Shown one piece after another: positions 1 to 8,052 of a DNA stretch of 52,509 nucleotides. Source of the stretch: Rhodoblastus sp. (GTDB taxonomy: Bacteria; Pseudomonadota; Alphaproteobacteria; Rhizobiales; Beijerinckiaceae). The stretch covers positions 1-52,509 of the forward strand of contig NZ_JAGRPM010000017.1 of NCBI RefSeq assembly GCF_019449565.1. The letters are read 5' to 3'. The position numbers were made by a program, and so were the translations under genes. Position 1 is the first letter of the stretch. Each line of letters begins with the position of its first letter. The notes under the pieces were generated by a model. That model saw only the letters and a list, made by a program, of their open reading frames with translations, was not told where the DNA came from and ran no database searches.

Positions 1-112
1 AGCCGGGCCGCTGCTTTTTGTCGCAGACTGTTTGCGCGCAAGATCGAAAGTCGCGCGCACAGGCGCGTTGCCCGCTGGACCAACGCCGACCTTACGGAGG
101 AGGAAAGCCGCC

Positions 113-637
113 ATGGAAAAAAAATATAACGTCCTGTTCCTTTGCACGGGCAATTCCGCGCGCTCGATCATGGCCGAAAGCATCCTGCGTAAGGAAGGCG
201 CCGATCGCTTCAACGCCTTTTCCGCCGGCAGCCACCCAAAAGGCGCGATCAATCCGCTCGCCATCAAAGTTCTGCAAAGCTATGGTCTTCCAACCGACGG
301 GTTGCGTTCGAAGCCTTGGGACGAGTTTGCGACCGAAACCTCGCCCAAGCTCGATTTCGTCTTCACGGTTTGCGACAGCGCCGCCGGCGAAGCCTGTCCG
401 CACTGGCCCGGCCAGCCGATGACCGCGCATTGGGGCATCGAAGACCCGGCTGCCGTCGAGGGAACCGACCTCGAAAAAGAGCGCGCCTTCGTGCTGGCTT
501 TTCGCTATCTGCGCAACCGCATCACAATCTTCAACGCGCTTCCGATCGCCCGCCTCGACAAACTGGCGCTCAGCGCCAAATTGCGGGAGATCGGCGAGAC
601 CGAAGGCGCGTCTCATTGCGCAAAACACGAGGCATGA
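113..637 (+). CDS. arsC: Arsenate reductase ArsC, low-molecular-weight phosphatase type
   Basis: A 174-residue cytoplasmic enzyme of the low-molecular-weight tyrosine phosphatase fold. This family reduces arsenate to arsenite with electrons from thioredoxin. The phosphate-binding loop CTGNSARS (residues 11-18) fits the CX5R signature, with Cys11 as nucleophile. Cys87 and Cys95, eight residues apart, sit where the other two cysteines of the Cys relay are found in thioredoxin-coupled ArsC, which favours arsenate reductase over a plain phosphatase. The start at 113 is supported by a strong GGAGGAGG ribosome site just upstream; the frame stays open further upstream but lacks a better start. No arsR or arsenite pump is visible, so the rest of an ars operon probably lies left of the window. 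Together with the metal pump downstream it suggests a metal/metalloid resistance block. Confidence 0.9.
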   Translation: MEKKYNVLFLCTGNSARSIMAESILRKEGADRFNAFSAGSHPKGAINPLAIKVLQSYGLPTDGLRSKPWDEFATETSPKLDFVFTVCDSAAGEACPHWPGQPMTAHWGIEDPAAVEGTDLEKERAFVLAFRYLRNRITIFNALPIARLDKLALSAKLREIGETEGASHCAKHEA

Positions 638-1109
638 GCGCGAACGCGGACATAAGCGCAAAGGCCGTGGCGTCGCCGAAAAAATAGTGGCCGGCGCCGG
701 CGGCATATGAGACCGACAGCACTGCACTTCGCGCGAGAAACGCGGGCCCCAATCCGGCGAATGGCCGCTTCGAGGCGTTGATTGATACGCCGGGCGAATT
801 CAGGGAAGGACCGCCATGGGTCACTTTTACCCGTTCGTTCGTAGCTTCCGACGTCGGTTGTTTGCAGGACTGCCGTCATTCGCGGAAGTGCGGCCAGGCG
901 CCAGAAGCGGTCGTTAATATATCGATATTCGAATAGTTTGTCCGGTCAATTCCAGCGAAAAGTGGAAGTTCGGTGTCGTCTGAATGAACTATTTTTTGGG
1001 CGGATTGCTGAGCATTCAGCTGTCGAAGACGTTGGGAAACGATGATGCAAGTCAGTGATTGCCAAGGCCACGGTTGATATTTTCGTCCAGTTGTCCGAAA
1101 ATCGTGTCC
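638..1109. other. Gap without a supported gene upstream of the metal-efflux operon
   Basis: No convincing coding region is seen on either strand. Short open frames are present but lack a start site or recognisable sequence. The only structured piece is the AT-rich palindrome near 919-928, which stands out from GC-rich surroundings. The right part should hold the promoter of the efflux operon, but no clear -35/-10 pair could be fixed by eye. Confidence 0.4.
919..928. promoter_or_regulatory. AT-rich palindrome, possible metalloregulator operator
   Basis: ATATCGATAT is a perfect 10-bp palindrome inside an AT-rich patch (about 915-930) in an otherwise GC-rich gap between arsC and the efflux operon. 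ArsR/SmtB repressors bind short AT-rich dyads of this general kind, so an operator is possible. No ArsR gene is in the window and a dyad this short can occur by chance. Confidence 0.22.
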
Positions 1110-1436
1110 ATGGTTCGCTGGGCCCGCTTCATTTTCTCGATTTTCGCTCTCGTGAGCTTGCTCACTGCGGGAACGGGGGGCGCTACAACGGCGAAAGCTC
1201 ATCATCACTGCTGTCCCGAAATGGTGATGGACAGTCATTCCGGCGACTGCAACGATCAGGGAACCATGCCGAACTGTTGCGCGGCGGCTTCCTGCTCTGT
1301 CGTGCCGCCCAACTTTTCCGCACGCGCCGTCCCGCTCACGCTGCGAACCTTCGCTCTTTTTTTCCAACCATTATTTGACGACGCCAGGATTCCGAGCCTG
1401 CCCCCGTCGCCGGATTTGCGACCTCCCATCGCCTGA
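1110..1436 (+). CDS. Small exported His/Cys-rich protein at the head of the metal-efflux operon
   Basis: A 108-residue protein starting MVRWARFIFSIFALVSLL, a typical signal peptide (basic start, hydrophobic stretch, small residues before a likely cut after AKA). The mature part begins HHHCC and continues with a Met/His/Cys-containing stretch (CCPEMVMDSHSGDC) and further Cys pairs (NCC, SC). This pattern suggests metal binding in the periplasm. An in-frame ATG at 1059 exists, but the start at 1110 places the signal peptide correctly. It lies 95 nt upstream of the CusB-like adaptor gene in the same direction and is probably cotranscribed. Small Cys/His-rich proteins of this sort often precede copper/silver RND genes. 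No named family is recognised, and a metallochaperone or sensor role is inference. Confidence 0.65.
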   Translation: MVRWARFIFSIFALVSLLTAGTGGATTAKAHHHCCPEMVMDSHSGDCNDQGTMPNCCAAASCSVVPPNFSARAVPLTLRTFALFFQPLFDDARIPSLPPSPDLRPPIA

Positions 1437-1531
1437 AGCCGTAACTTTGGACCTCCGTTCGCCGTAACCGGGCGAAGGAGACTACGCGTCTTCACGTGAC
1501 GGCCGGCTTTCCGGTCGGGAGATCGATCATC

Positions 1532-3073
1532 ATGACCCCGTCTTTTCGCCTCATAGGCGTCTGCGCGCTCGTGGGAGGCGTCGCCTTGGCGGCGCTCGCC
1601 GCTCCGCGCTTTCCTTCGGTTTTCAAGTTTTCGCTGACGGGGGCCGCGGTCAGCGCGCAAGAAGACCCCATCGTCCTTTACCGGGATCCGATGGGCGGGG
1701 CGGAACTGTCCAAAGACCCGAAAAAGGATGGCATGGGCATGGATTTCCTGCCCGTCCGCCGTTCCATGATCGCGCCTCTGCTGGCGAAATTGCCGGCCAG
1801 TCCATCGGCCTCCACACGGGAGCCAATGTTCTGGCGGGATCCCATGGGCGGCTCGGAAATTTCCCTGACGCCCAAGAAAGACGCGATGGGCATGGACTTC
1901 CTGCCCGTCGGCGCCGAGGAACTCTCTCGCCTGCTCGCGCCGATTGGGGCGGAAAAGACCGCAACGGCGGGCGAGGCCGCCGAACCGGGCAAGAAACGCA
2001 TCCTCTATTACCGCAATCCGATGGGCCTGCCCGATGTTTCGCCGGTTCCCAAGAAGGATGCGATGGATATGGATTACCTGCCCGTCTACGAAGGGGAAGG
2101 CGAGGATTCATCGACGATCAAACTGGCCCCCGGCAAGGTGCAGCGCACCGGCGTGCGCTCCGAGCCGGCGCAAAGCCAGATCGTGGTCTCGAAAATCCGG
2201 GTTCCGGGATCGATTCAGCTCGACGAGCGCCGGGTCGTCGTTGTCGCGACGCGCTCCACCTCCTTCATCGAAAAGGTCGCCGATGTGACGACCGGCGATT
2301 TGGTCAAGAAGGGCCAAATCCTGTTTCGCTTCTATTCGCCGGAAATCGCCGCGGCGGCGGCGCAATATTTCTCCAATTCCAGCTATCCGGGTGCGCGCAC
2401 GCGCCTCGACGTTCTCGACGCTCCGCCCGATTTCGTCGCCGAGATCGACCGCGCGCACAAGGTTCCCCTGAGCGTCGCCTGGACCGCGCCGCGCGATGGA
2501 ATCGTGTTCGAACGCATGGCGGTTGACGGCATGAAGGCCGATCCCGGCCAGGCGTTGTTCAAACTGGTCGATCTTTCGGTCGTCTGGGCCCTCGTGGACG
2601 TCTCGGAGCGCGATTACGATCGAATCCGACCGGGACAGGTAGTGTCGATTCAAGCGCGCGGCTTGCCCGGCAAGATGTTTTCCGGTCGTGTCAGCCTGAT
2701 TTATCCCCAGATCAATCGCGAAACCCGCACCGCACGCGTCCGCGTGGAGCTGCAAAACCCCGACCTCGTCCTGCGGCCCGACATGTACGTCGACGCCGAA
2801 ATCGCCGCAGGCGACGGCGGCAAGGTCGTGACGGTTCCCGATAGCGCCGTCATCGATTCCGGCAAGCAGCAATTGGTGATTCTCGACAAGGGCGAGGGGC
2901 GTTTCGAACCGCGACAGGTGAAGATCGGGCGGCGCGGGGAAGGCGTCGTCGAAATCCGCGAGGGTGTGGCCGAGGGCGACAAGGTCGTCACCGCCGCCAA
3001 TTTCCTGATCGACGCCGAAAGCAATCTCAAGGCGGCGCTCAAGGGCCTCGGCCAGCCGGAGGACGCGAAATGA
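1532..3073 (+). CDS. cusB: CusB-like periplasmic adaptor of a heavy-metal RND efflux system, with three metal-binding modules
   Basis: A 513-residue membrane fusion protein linking the CusA-type pump (next gene) to an outer-membrane channel. Residues 1-42 form a signal anchor/peptide. Three tandem heavy-metal-binding modules follow at about 47-76, 98-126 and 157-186, each with the pattern RDPMG(G)...PKKDxMxMDxLPV. The rest carries the barrel-sandwich and beta-barrel parts of the HlyD/CusB family (GDLVKKGQILFRFYSPEI; ARVRVELQNPDLVLRPDMYV). CusB relatives usually have one such module, so three is unusual. The ATG at 1532 is preferred for its signal sequence and a nearby GGGAG; a GTG at 1496 is an alternative. 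The stop codon overlaps the cusA start. No outer-membrane factor gene is present in the window. Confidence 0.88.
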   Translation: MTPSFRLIGVCALVGGVALAALAAPRFPSVFKFSLTGAAVSAQEDPIVLYRDPMGGAELSKDPKKDGMGMDFLPVRRSMIAPLLAKLPASPSASTREPMFWRDPMGGSEISLTPKKDAMGMDFLPVGAEELSRLLAPIGAEKTATAGEAAEPGKKRILYYRNPMGLPDVSPVPKKDAMDMDYLPVYEGEGEDSSTIKLAPGKVQRTGVRSEPAQSQIVVSKIRVPGSIQLDERRVVVVATRSTSFIEKVADVTTGDLVKKGQILFRFYSPEIAAAAAQYFSNSSYPGARTRLDVLDAPPDFVAEIDRAHKVPLSVAWTAPRDGIVFERMAVDGMKADPGQALFKLVDLSVVWALVDVSERDYDRIRPGQVVSIQARGLPGKMFSGRVSLIYPQINRETRTARVRVELQNPDLVLRPDMYVDAEIAAGDGGKVVTVPDSAVIDSGKQQLVILDKGEGRFEPRQVKIGRRGEGVVEIREGVAEGDKVVTAANFLIDAESNLKAALKGLGQPEDAK

Positions 3074-6000
3074 TCGGTCGTCTTATCGCCTGGTCGGCGC
3101 GCAACCTCGTTCTGATCCTCATCGGCATGGTTTTCGTCATCGCGGCCGGCGTCTTCGCGCTACGCACGCTGCCGCTCGACGCCATTCCCGACCTCTCCGA
3201 CGTTCAGGCCATCGTATACACCGAATATCCCGGCCAAGCGCCGCAGGTCGTCGAGGATCAGGTCACCTATCCCCTGACGAGCGCCATGCTGACCGTACCG
3301 CGCTCAAAAGTGGTGCGCGGCTTTTCCTTTTTCGGCGTGTCCTTCGTCTACATCATTTTCGAGGACGGGACCGATCTCTATTGGGCCCGCTCGCGCGTCC
3401 TTGAATATCTTTCCGCCGCCGGCAGTCGTCTTCCCGCTGGCGTTTCGCCGGTGCTGGGGCCGGACGCGACCGGCGTCGGCTGGGTTTATCAATATGCGGT
3501 CGTCGCCAAGGAATTGACTCTGGCCGAATTGCGGTCGCTTCAGGACTGGACGATCCGCTATGGCCTCGCCAAGGCGGAAGGGGTCGCGGAAATCGCCAGC
3601 GTCGGCGGCTTCGTCAAGCAATATAATGTCGTCGTGGACCCCAACCGCCTGCGCGCGCTCGGCATACCGCTCGCGAAACTGCGGGACGCGATCCGCGCCA
3701 GCAATACGGACGTCGGCGGACGCACGGTCGAACTGTCCGAGTTCGAGTTCATCGTCCGGGGGCGCGGCTATTTGCGCGGCGCGCCCGACCTCGAATCCAT
3801 CGTTCTGCGCTCCGACAACGGCACGCCATTATTGCTGAAGGACGTGGCGCGCGTCGAACTCGGCCCCGACGAACGGCGAGGCATCACCGAACTCAACGGC
3901 GAGGGCGAAGTGGCGAGCGGCATCGCGCTCCAGCGCTACGGCGCCAATGCGCTGACGGTCATCGACAATATCAAGGCGGCCTTTGCGGCGCTCGCACCGA
4001 GCCTGCCCAAGGGCGTCGAGATCGTTTCCGTCTACGACCGCTCGCAGCTCATCCATGCGGCGATTGAGACCTTGGAACACACTTTGTTCGAGGAAAGCGT
4101 CATCGTCGCCTTGGTCTGCGTCATCTTCCTTTTGCATGTGAGGAGCGCGCTCGTCGCCATCGTTATGTTGCCGGTCGGGGTGCTGATGGCCTTCGCCGCA
4201 ATGAAGGCGCTCGGCCTCGGCTCGAACATCATGAGCCTGGGCGGCATCGCCATTGCGATCGGCGCCATGGTCGACGCGGCGATCGTCATGATCGAGAATG
4301 CCCACAAGCGCCTCGAACGCGCCCCCCCGGGCAAGCCGCGCCTTGACATATTGATCGAGGCGGCGACCGAGGTCGGCCCAGCGCTTTTTTTCAGCCTGCT
4401 CGTCATCACCGTCTCCTTCCTGCCGATTTTCACCCTTGAGGCGCAGGAGGGACGGCTGTTCAGTCCACTCGCCTATACCAAGACGTTTGCCATGGCGGCG
4501 GCGGCGCTGTTGTCGGTCACTCTGGTTCCCGCGCTGATGGTGATTTTCATACGCGGAAAGATCATCCCCGAGGGCAGGAACCCGATCAATAAATTCCTGA
4601 TCTGGCTCTATCGTCCGGCGATCCGCTTGGTCTTGCGCGCAAAAGTCCTGACGATCCTGCTGGCCCTCGGCGCGCTGGCGGCGACGGTCTGGCCGGCGCG
4701 CCAGATCGGCAGTGAGTTCATGCCGAACCTGAATGAAGGCACCCTGCTTTACATGCCAACGACCCTGCCGGGCCTGTCGGTCACCAAGGCGGCCGAGCTG
4801 TTACAAACACAGGACCAAATCATCAAAGCCTTCCCTGAAGTCCAGTCGGTTTATGGCAAGGCTGGACGCGCCTCGACCGCGACCGATCCGGCACCCACCG
4901 AAATGATCGAGACGGTGATCACTCTCAAGCCGAAGGAGCAATGGCGCCCAGGCGTGACGATCGACAAGCTCATCGCCGAAATGGACGCGGCTTTGCAGTT
5001 TCCCGGGGTGTCGAACGCCTGGACCATGCCGATCAAGGCGCGCCTGGACATGCTGGCGACGGGCATTCGCACGCCGGTCGGCGTCAAGATTTTCGGGCGC
5101 GACCTGACGCAGATCGAAAATCTGGCGCGCCAAGTCGAAACGGCGCTGAAGCGAGTTCCCGGCACATCGAGCGCCTATGCCGAGCGGATTATCGGCGGCT
5201 ATTATCTAGACGTGGTCCCCGACCGCGCGGCACTGGCGCGCTACGGCCTGATGATTGGCGATGTCCAGGACGTCATCGCCATGGCGCTCGGCGGCGAGAC
5301 GGTCACGACCACGGTCGAGGGACGCGAGCGCTATGGCGTCAATATCCGCTATCCGCGCGATTTTCGCTCCGATCCGCAGGCGATCTCCAACGACGTGCTG
5401 ATTCCCCTGCCGGCGGGTGGAACGGCGCCGCTCGGCGAGGTCGCCAAGATCGAGCTGGTCCGCGGGCCGACGTCGATCCGCACCGAAAACGGTCAACTCG
5501 CGGCTTATGTCTTCGTCGACGTCCGCGACCGCGACATCGGCTCCTACGTCGCCGACGCGCGCCAGGCGGTCGCGAGTTCGGTCGAATTCCCGGCCGGCTA
5601 TTACGCCGCCTGGAGCGGGCAATATGAATATATGCAGCGCGCCGCGGCGCGGATGCGGGTGGTCGTGCCGTTTACCCTGCTCATCATCTTCCTGCTGCTA
5701 TATCTCAACTTCCGGCGGCTGACCGAGACGCTGATCGTTATGATTTCGCTGCCTTTCGCACTGATCGGCGGCGTCTGGCTGATGTGGTATCTGGGCTTCA
5801 ACATGTCGATCGCGGTCGCGGTCGGCTTCATCGCGCTCGCGGGCGTCGCCGCCGAGACCGGCGTCGTCATGCTGATCTATCTCGATCAGGCGATGAAGGA
5901 GGTTGCGGCCGCGCGCGCCAAAGAGGGCGGCGACTTCACGCGCACCGATCTGCATGAAGCGATCATGCTCGGAGCAGTCGAGCGCGTCCGGCCGAAAATG

Positions 6001-6255
6001 ATGACGGTCGCGGCTATCATAGCCGGCCTCGTGCCAATCCTGTGGAGCACGGGCGCAGGCTCGGAGGTGATGCAGCGCATCGCCGTGCCGATGATTGGCG
6101 GTATGGTCTCCTCGACCTTGCTGACGCTCATTGTCATCCCCGCCATCTACGACCTCGTCAAGGGTATTGCCCTTCCGGGCGAAAGCGCAGCAGCGCAATC
6201 AGGCCAATTTGCGTCGCGTCTCGCAAAGCAAAGCGAAACCGCGGCCGCCGAATAG
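3070..6255 (+). CDS. cusA: CusA-family heavy-metal RND efflux pump
   Basis: A 1061-residue inner-membrane proton-driven transporter of the HME-RND group, full length for the family, with the usual two halves of six membrane segments and two large periplasmic loops. The motif AIGAMVDAAIVMIENAHKRL (about residues 397-416) is the signature of the Cu(I)/Ag(I) branch rather than the Zn/Co branch. Family Met ligands in the periplasmic cleft are only partly kept: Met is present in RLDMLATG, but the other two positions read LPGLS and ARYGL, where E. coli CusA has Met. The start overlaps the adaptor stop (ATGA), so the two are translationally coupled. Metal specificity should be stated as copper/silver-like but not proven. 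Confidence 0.92.
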   Translation: MIGRLIAWSARNLVLILIGMVFVIAAGVFALRTLPLDAIPDLSDVQAIVYTEYPGQAPQVVEDQVTYPLTSAMLTVPRSKVVRGFSFFGVSFVYIIFEDGTDLYWARSRVLEYLSAAGSRLPAGVSPVLGPDATGVGWVYQYAVVAKELTLAELRSLQDWTIRYGLAKAEGVAEIASVGGFVKQYNVVVDPNRLRALGIPLAKLRDAIRASNTDVGGRTVELSEFEFIVRGRGYLRGAPDLESIVLRSDNGTPLLLKDVARVELGPDERRGITELNGEGEVASGIALQRYGANALTVIDNIKAAFAALAPSLPKGVEIVSVYDRSQLIHAAIETLEHTLFEESVIVALVCVIFLLHVRSALVAIVMLPVGVLMAFAAMKALGLGSNIMSLGGIAIAIGAMVDAAIVMIENAHKRLERAPPGKPRLDILIEAATEVGPALFFSLLVITVSFLPIFTLEAQEGRLFSPLAYTKTFAMAAAALLSVTLVPALMVIFIRGKIIPEGRNPINKFLIWLYRPAIRLVLRAKVLTILLALGALAATVWPARQIGSEFMPNLNEGTLLYMPTTLPGLSVTKAAELLQTQDQIIKAFPEVQSVYGKAGRASTATDPAPTEMIETVITLKPKEQWRPGVTIDKLIAEMDAALQFPGVSNAWTMPIKARLDMLATGIRTPVGVKIFGRDLTQIENLARQVETALKRVPGTSSAYAERIIGGYYLDVVPDRAALARYGLMIGDVQDVIAMALGGETVTTTVEGRERYGVNIRYPRDFRSDPQAISNDVLIPLPAGGTAPLGEVAKIELVRGPTSIRTENGQLAAYVFVDVRDRDIGSYVADARQAVASSVEFPAGYYAAWSGQYEYMQRAAARMRVVVPFTLLIIFLLLYLNFRRLTETLIVMISLPFALIGGVWLMWYLGFNMSIAVAVGFIALAGVAAETGVVMLIYLDQAMKEVAAARAKEGGDFTRTDLHEAIMLGAVERVRPKMMTVAAIIAGLVPILWSTGAGSEVMQRIAVPMIGGMVSSTLLTLIVIPAIYDLVKGIALPGESAAAQSGQFASRLAKQSETAAAE

Positions 6256-6972
6256 GCCTCACCTTAGGAGATTTCCAATATTGACCTGCAGAGTACGTCG
6301 CGAGCGACCGCCTTGGGTCACGATGAGACCATTGCAGGCGAATGGGAAGGTCAGCTTAAGAGCCGACTCCGGCCGACTTCTATGCGGCACGGCATCGGCC
6401 GGAGTGGCCGCGTATTATAATGTGATCAAACTGGGCTTGCGATGAGAGCACAACTTCCCACGCGCAAAACCCGCGCCAGCAGCCAGCGGTCATGATCCTC
6501 CTGACCCTGTTCGCCGGGCGAATCGCCGTCATAAAAAACGGCGCCAGCCCGGCGGTGGGATCGACCTCGCGGCATTGTTCGTGTCGCAGTCGCGTCCGCG
6601 CCTATTCGTGATCGGCGTTCACGAGGACGTCAAAATCAATCCATCCCTGTTGTCGCCGGAGTCGATCGAGCCCTTTCACACACGGGGCCTTCGTAGCGCG
6701 GCGGCCTGCGCCGCGTCCTTCTGACTCAGGCCAAGCGCCTTAAGTGGCTTGCCCATCGGCGCTACGAGGCACTCGGAGGGGCAGCGTCCGTCGAACGCTG
6801 ACGAGGACGTGTAACTAAACAACCATTCGTCGAGGGTAACCCTTCAGTGCGAAACTCCTGCGGGACGCGTACGCCCGGCCGGGCTGGTTTATTTACGAAA
6901 CTTGTTTAAAGAGAGTATCGTTGCGATCAGCGTACGCGGTCGCTCCCAGTTGCAAGGTTTAACGGTTCTGGC
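6256..6972. other. Gap of about 0.7 kb between cusA and the IetAS pair
   Basis: No complete gene is supported on either strand. Short open stretches around 6609-6725 on the + strand could be decayed coding DNA, but no family is recognised. A TATAAT-like hexamer occurs near 6415 without a good -35 partner. The 80 bases before 6973 are AT-richer and should carry the promoter of the downstream ATPase gene. The gap looks like junction DNA between two accessory modules. Confidence 0.4.
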
Positions 6973-8052
6973 ATGGCATCGGCACAGCAGCTGATCGGGC
7001 TCATTAAGAGCCACGCTGAAGGTGACGGGGATCGGTTTTTCGATCTCGCGATGCAGCTTGCTGCCTCGGAAGATCAAAAAGGCCATAAACGCCTGGCAGA
7101 ACAACTGAGACAATGGGCAGAAGCTGGGCAAGCGCCCCCAAAATCTGCGGTGCGGAACAAGCCTACGCCGTTGAACGCGCCGCGCGGCGAGTTGGCGGCG
7201 TTTCTGAGCGCCAGCTATCCGGCCACTCGCCTTGCCGACGTGATTCTTCCGTTCCACATTGGAGACGAGCTCGCCCAAATCGTCGTCGAGACTCGGATGA
7301 CGGAAAAGCTCGAAGAAAAGGGGTTACGTCCGCGGCGTCGCCTCTTGCTTGCGGGGCCGCCAGGCACAGGGAAGACGCTGACAGCTGCAGCGCTGTCCGG
7401 TGAACTTAAGTTTCCGATGTTCACGGTGCTTCTCCACGGCCTGATCACCAAGTTCATGGGCGAGACGGCGCAAAAGTTGCGCATGATCTTCGATGCGGTT
7501 CGAACTACGCGCGGGATCTACCTTTTTGACGAAATCGACGCACTAGCAGCGGCTCGCGGCACGGAAAACGATGTCGGCGAGGCGCGTCGAATCTTGAATT
7601 CCTTCCTTCAATTCCTGGACGAGGACACGGGGCCATCAATTGTAATCGCCACGACCAATCTGCCTCAGATCTTAGATCGCGCCATTTTGCGGAGGTTTGA
7701 CCTCGTATTGCCATACGAAATGCCTGAAGGCGCGGCTATCGAAAAGGCAATGCGACGTAGGCTTGCCGGCTTTGATGTTAGCGATATTGATTGGAACAAA
7801 GTTATTCGTTGTGCGGACGGGCTTTCGACAGCCGACGTCGTCGCCGCGGGTGAAGATGCGGCAAGGCGCGCTGTATTGGGGAATTCGAGCTCGATCGTCA
7901 CGTCGGCTCTGATTTCCTCGCTTGAACGTCGCCGCTCATTGCAGGGAATTGGGGCGGATGCCGAGGGATCGTCGACACTTCACACTCAGCGGATTGGGGA
8001 TCGCTCGGGAATTCAAAACAAAAAGCCGCGGCGGCGGAAAACAACCACGTGA
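6973..8052 (+). CDS. ietA: AAA ATPase, IetA-like (antitoxin/partner of the subtilisin-like protease)
   Basis: A 359-residue AAA-family ATPase. Seen directly: an alpha-helical N-terminal part (1-115), Walker A GPPGTGKT (128-135), Walker B YLFDEID (183-189), sensor-1 ATTN (226-229) and an arginine-finger region RAILRRFD (236-243). The tail is short and very basic (KKPRRRKTTT). Family knowledge: an ATPase of this type paired with an S8 protease is the IetAS module, first described as a stability/incompatibility toxin-antitoxin pair on an Agrobacterium Ti plasmid and later listed among anti-phage systems; IetA is the neutralising or controlling partner. Pairing with the next gene, overlapping by 95 nt, is the main reason for the name. 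No strong ribosome site is seen before 6973. Confidence 0.82.
   Translation: MASAQQLIGLIKSHAEGDGDRFFDLAMQLAASEDQKGHKRLAEQLRQWAEAGQAPPKSAVRNKPTPLNAPRGELAAFLSASYPATRLADVILPFHIGDELAQIVVETRMTEKLEEKGLRPRRRLLLAGPPGTGKTLTAAALSGELKFPMFTVLLHGLITKFMGETAQKLRMIFDAVRTTRGIYLFDEIDALAAARGTENDVGEARRILNSFLQFLDEDTGPSIVIATTNLPQILDRAILRRFDLVLPYEMPEGAAIEKAMRRRLAGFDVSDIDWNKVIRCADGLSTADVVAAGEDAARRAVLGNSSSIVTSALISSLERRRSLQGIGADAEGSSTLHTQRIGDRSGIQNKKPRRRKTTT

Noticed and set aside
1..129. Open frame running in from the left edge and ending inside arsC
   Set aside because: The 42 residues (ending EEESRHGKKI) resemble no ArsR or other ars protein, so a partial upstream gene is not supported.
570..824. Minus-strand frame with a hydrophobic stretch (FLARSAVLSVSYAAGAGHYFFG) after arsC
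   Set aside because: It looks a little like a membrane-protein piece but overlaps the arsC 3' end, has no good start and matches no family I know.
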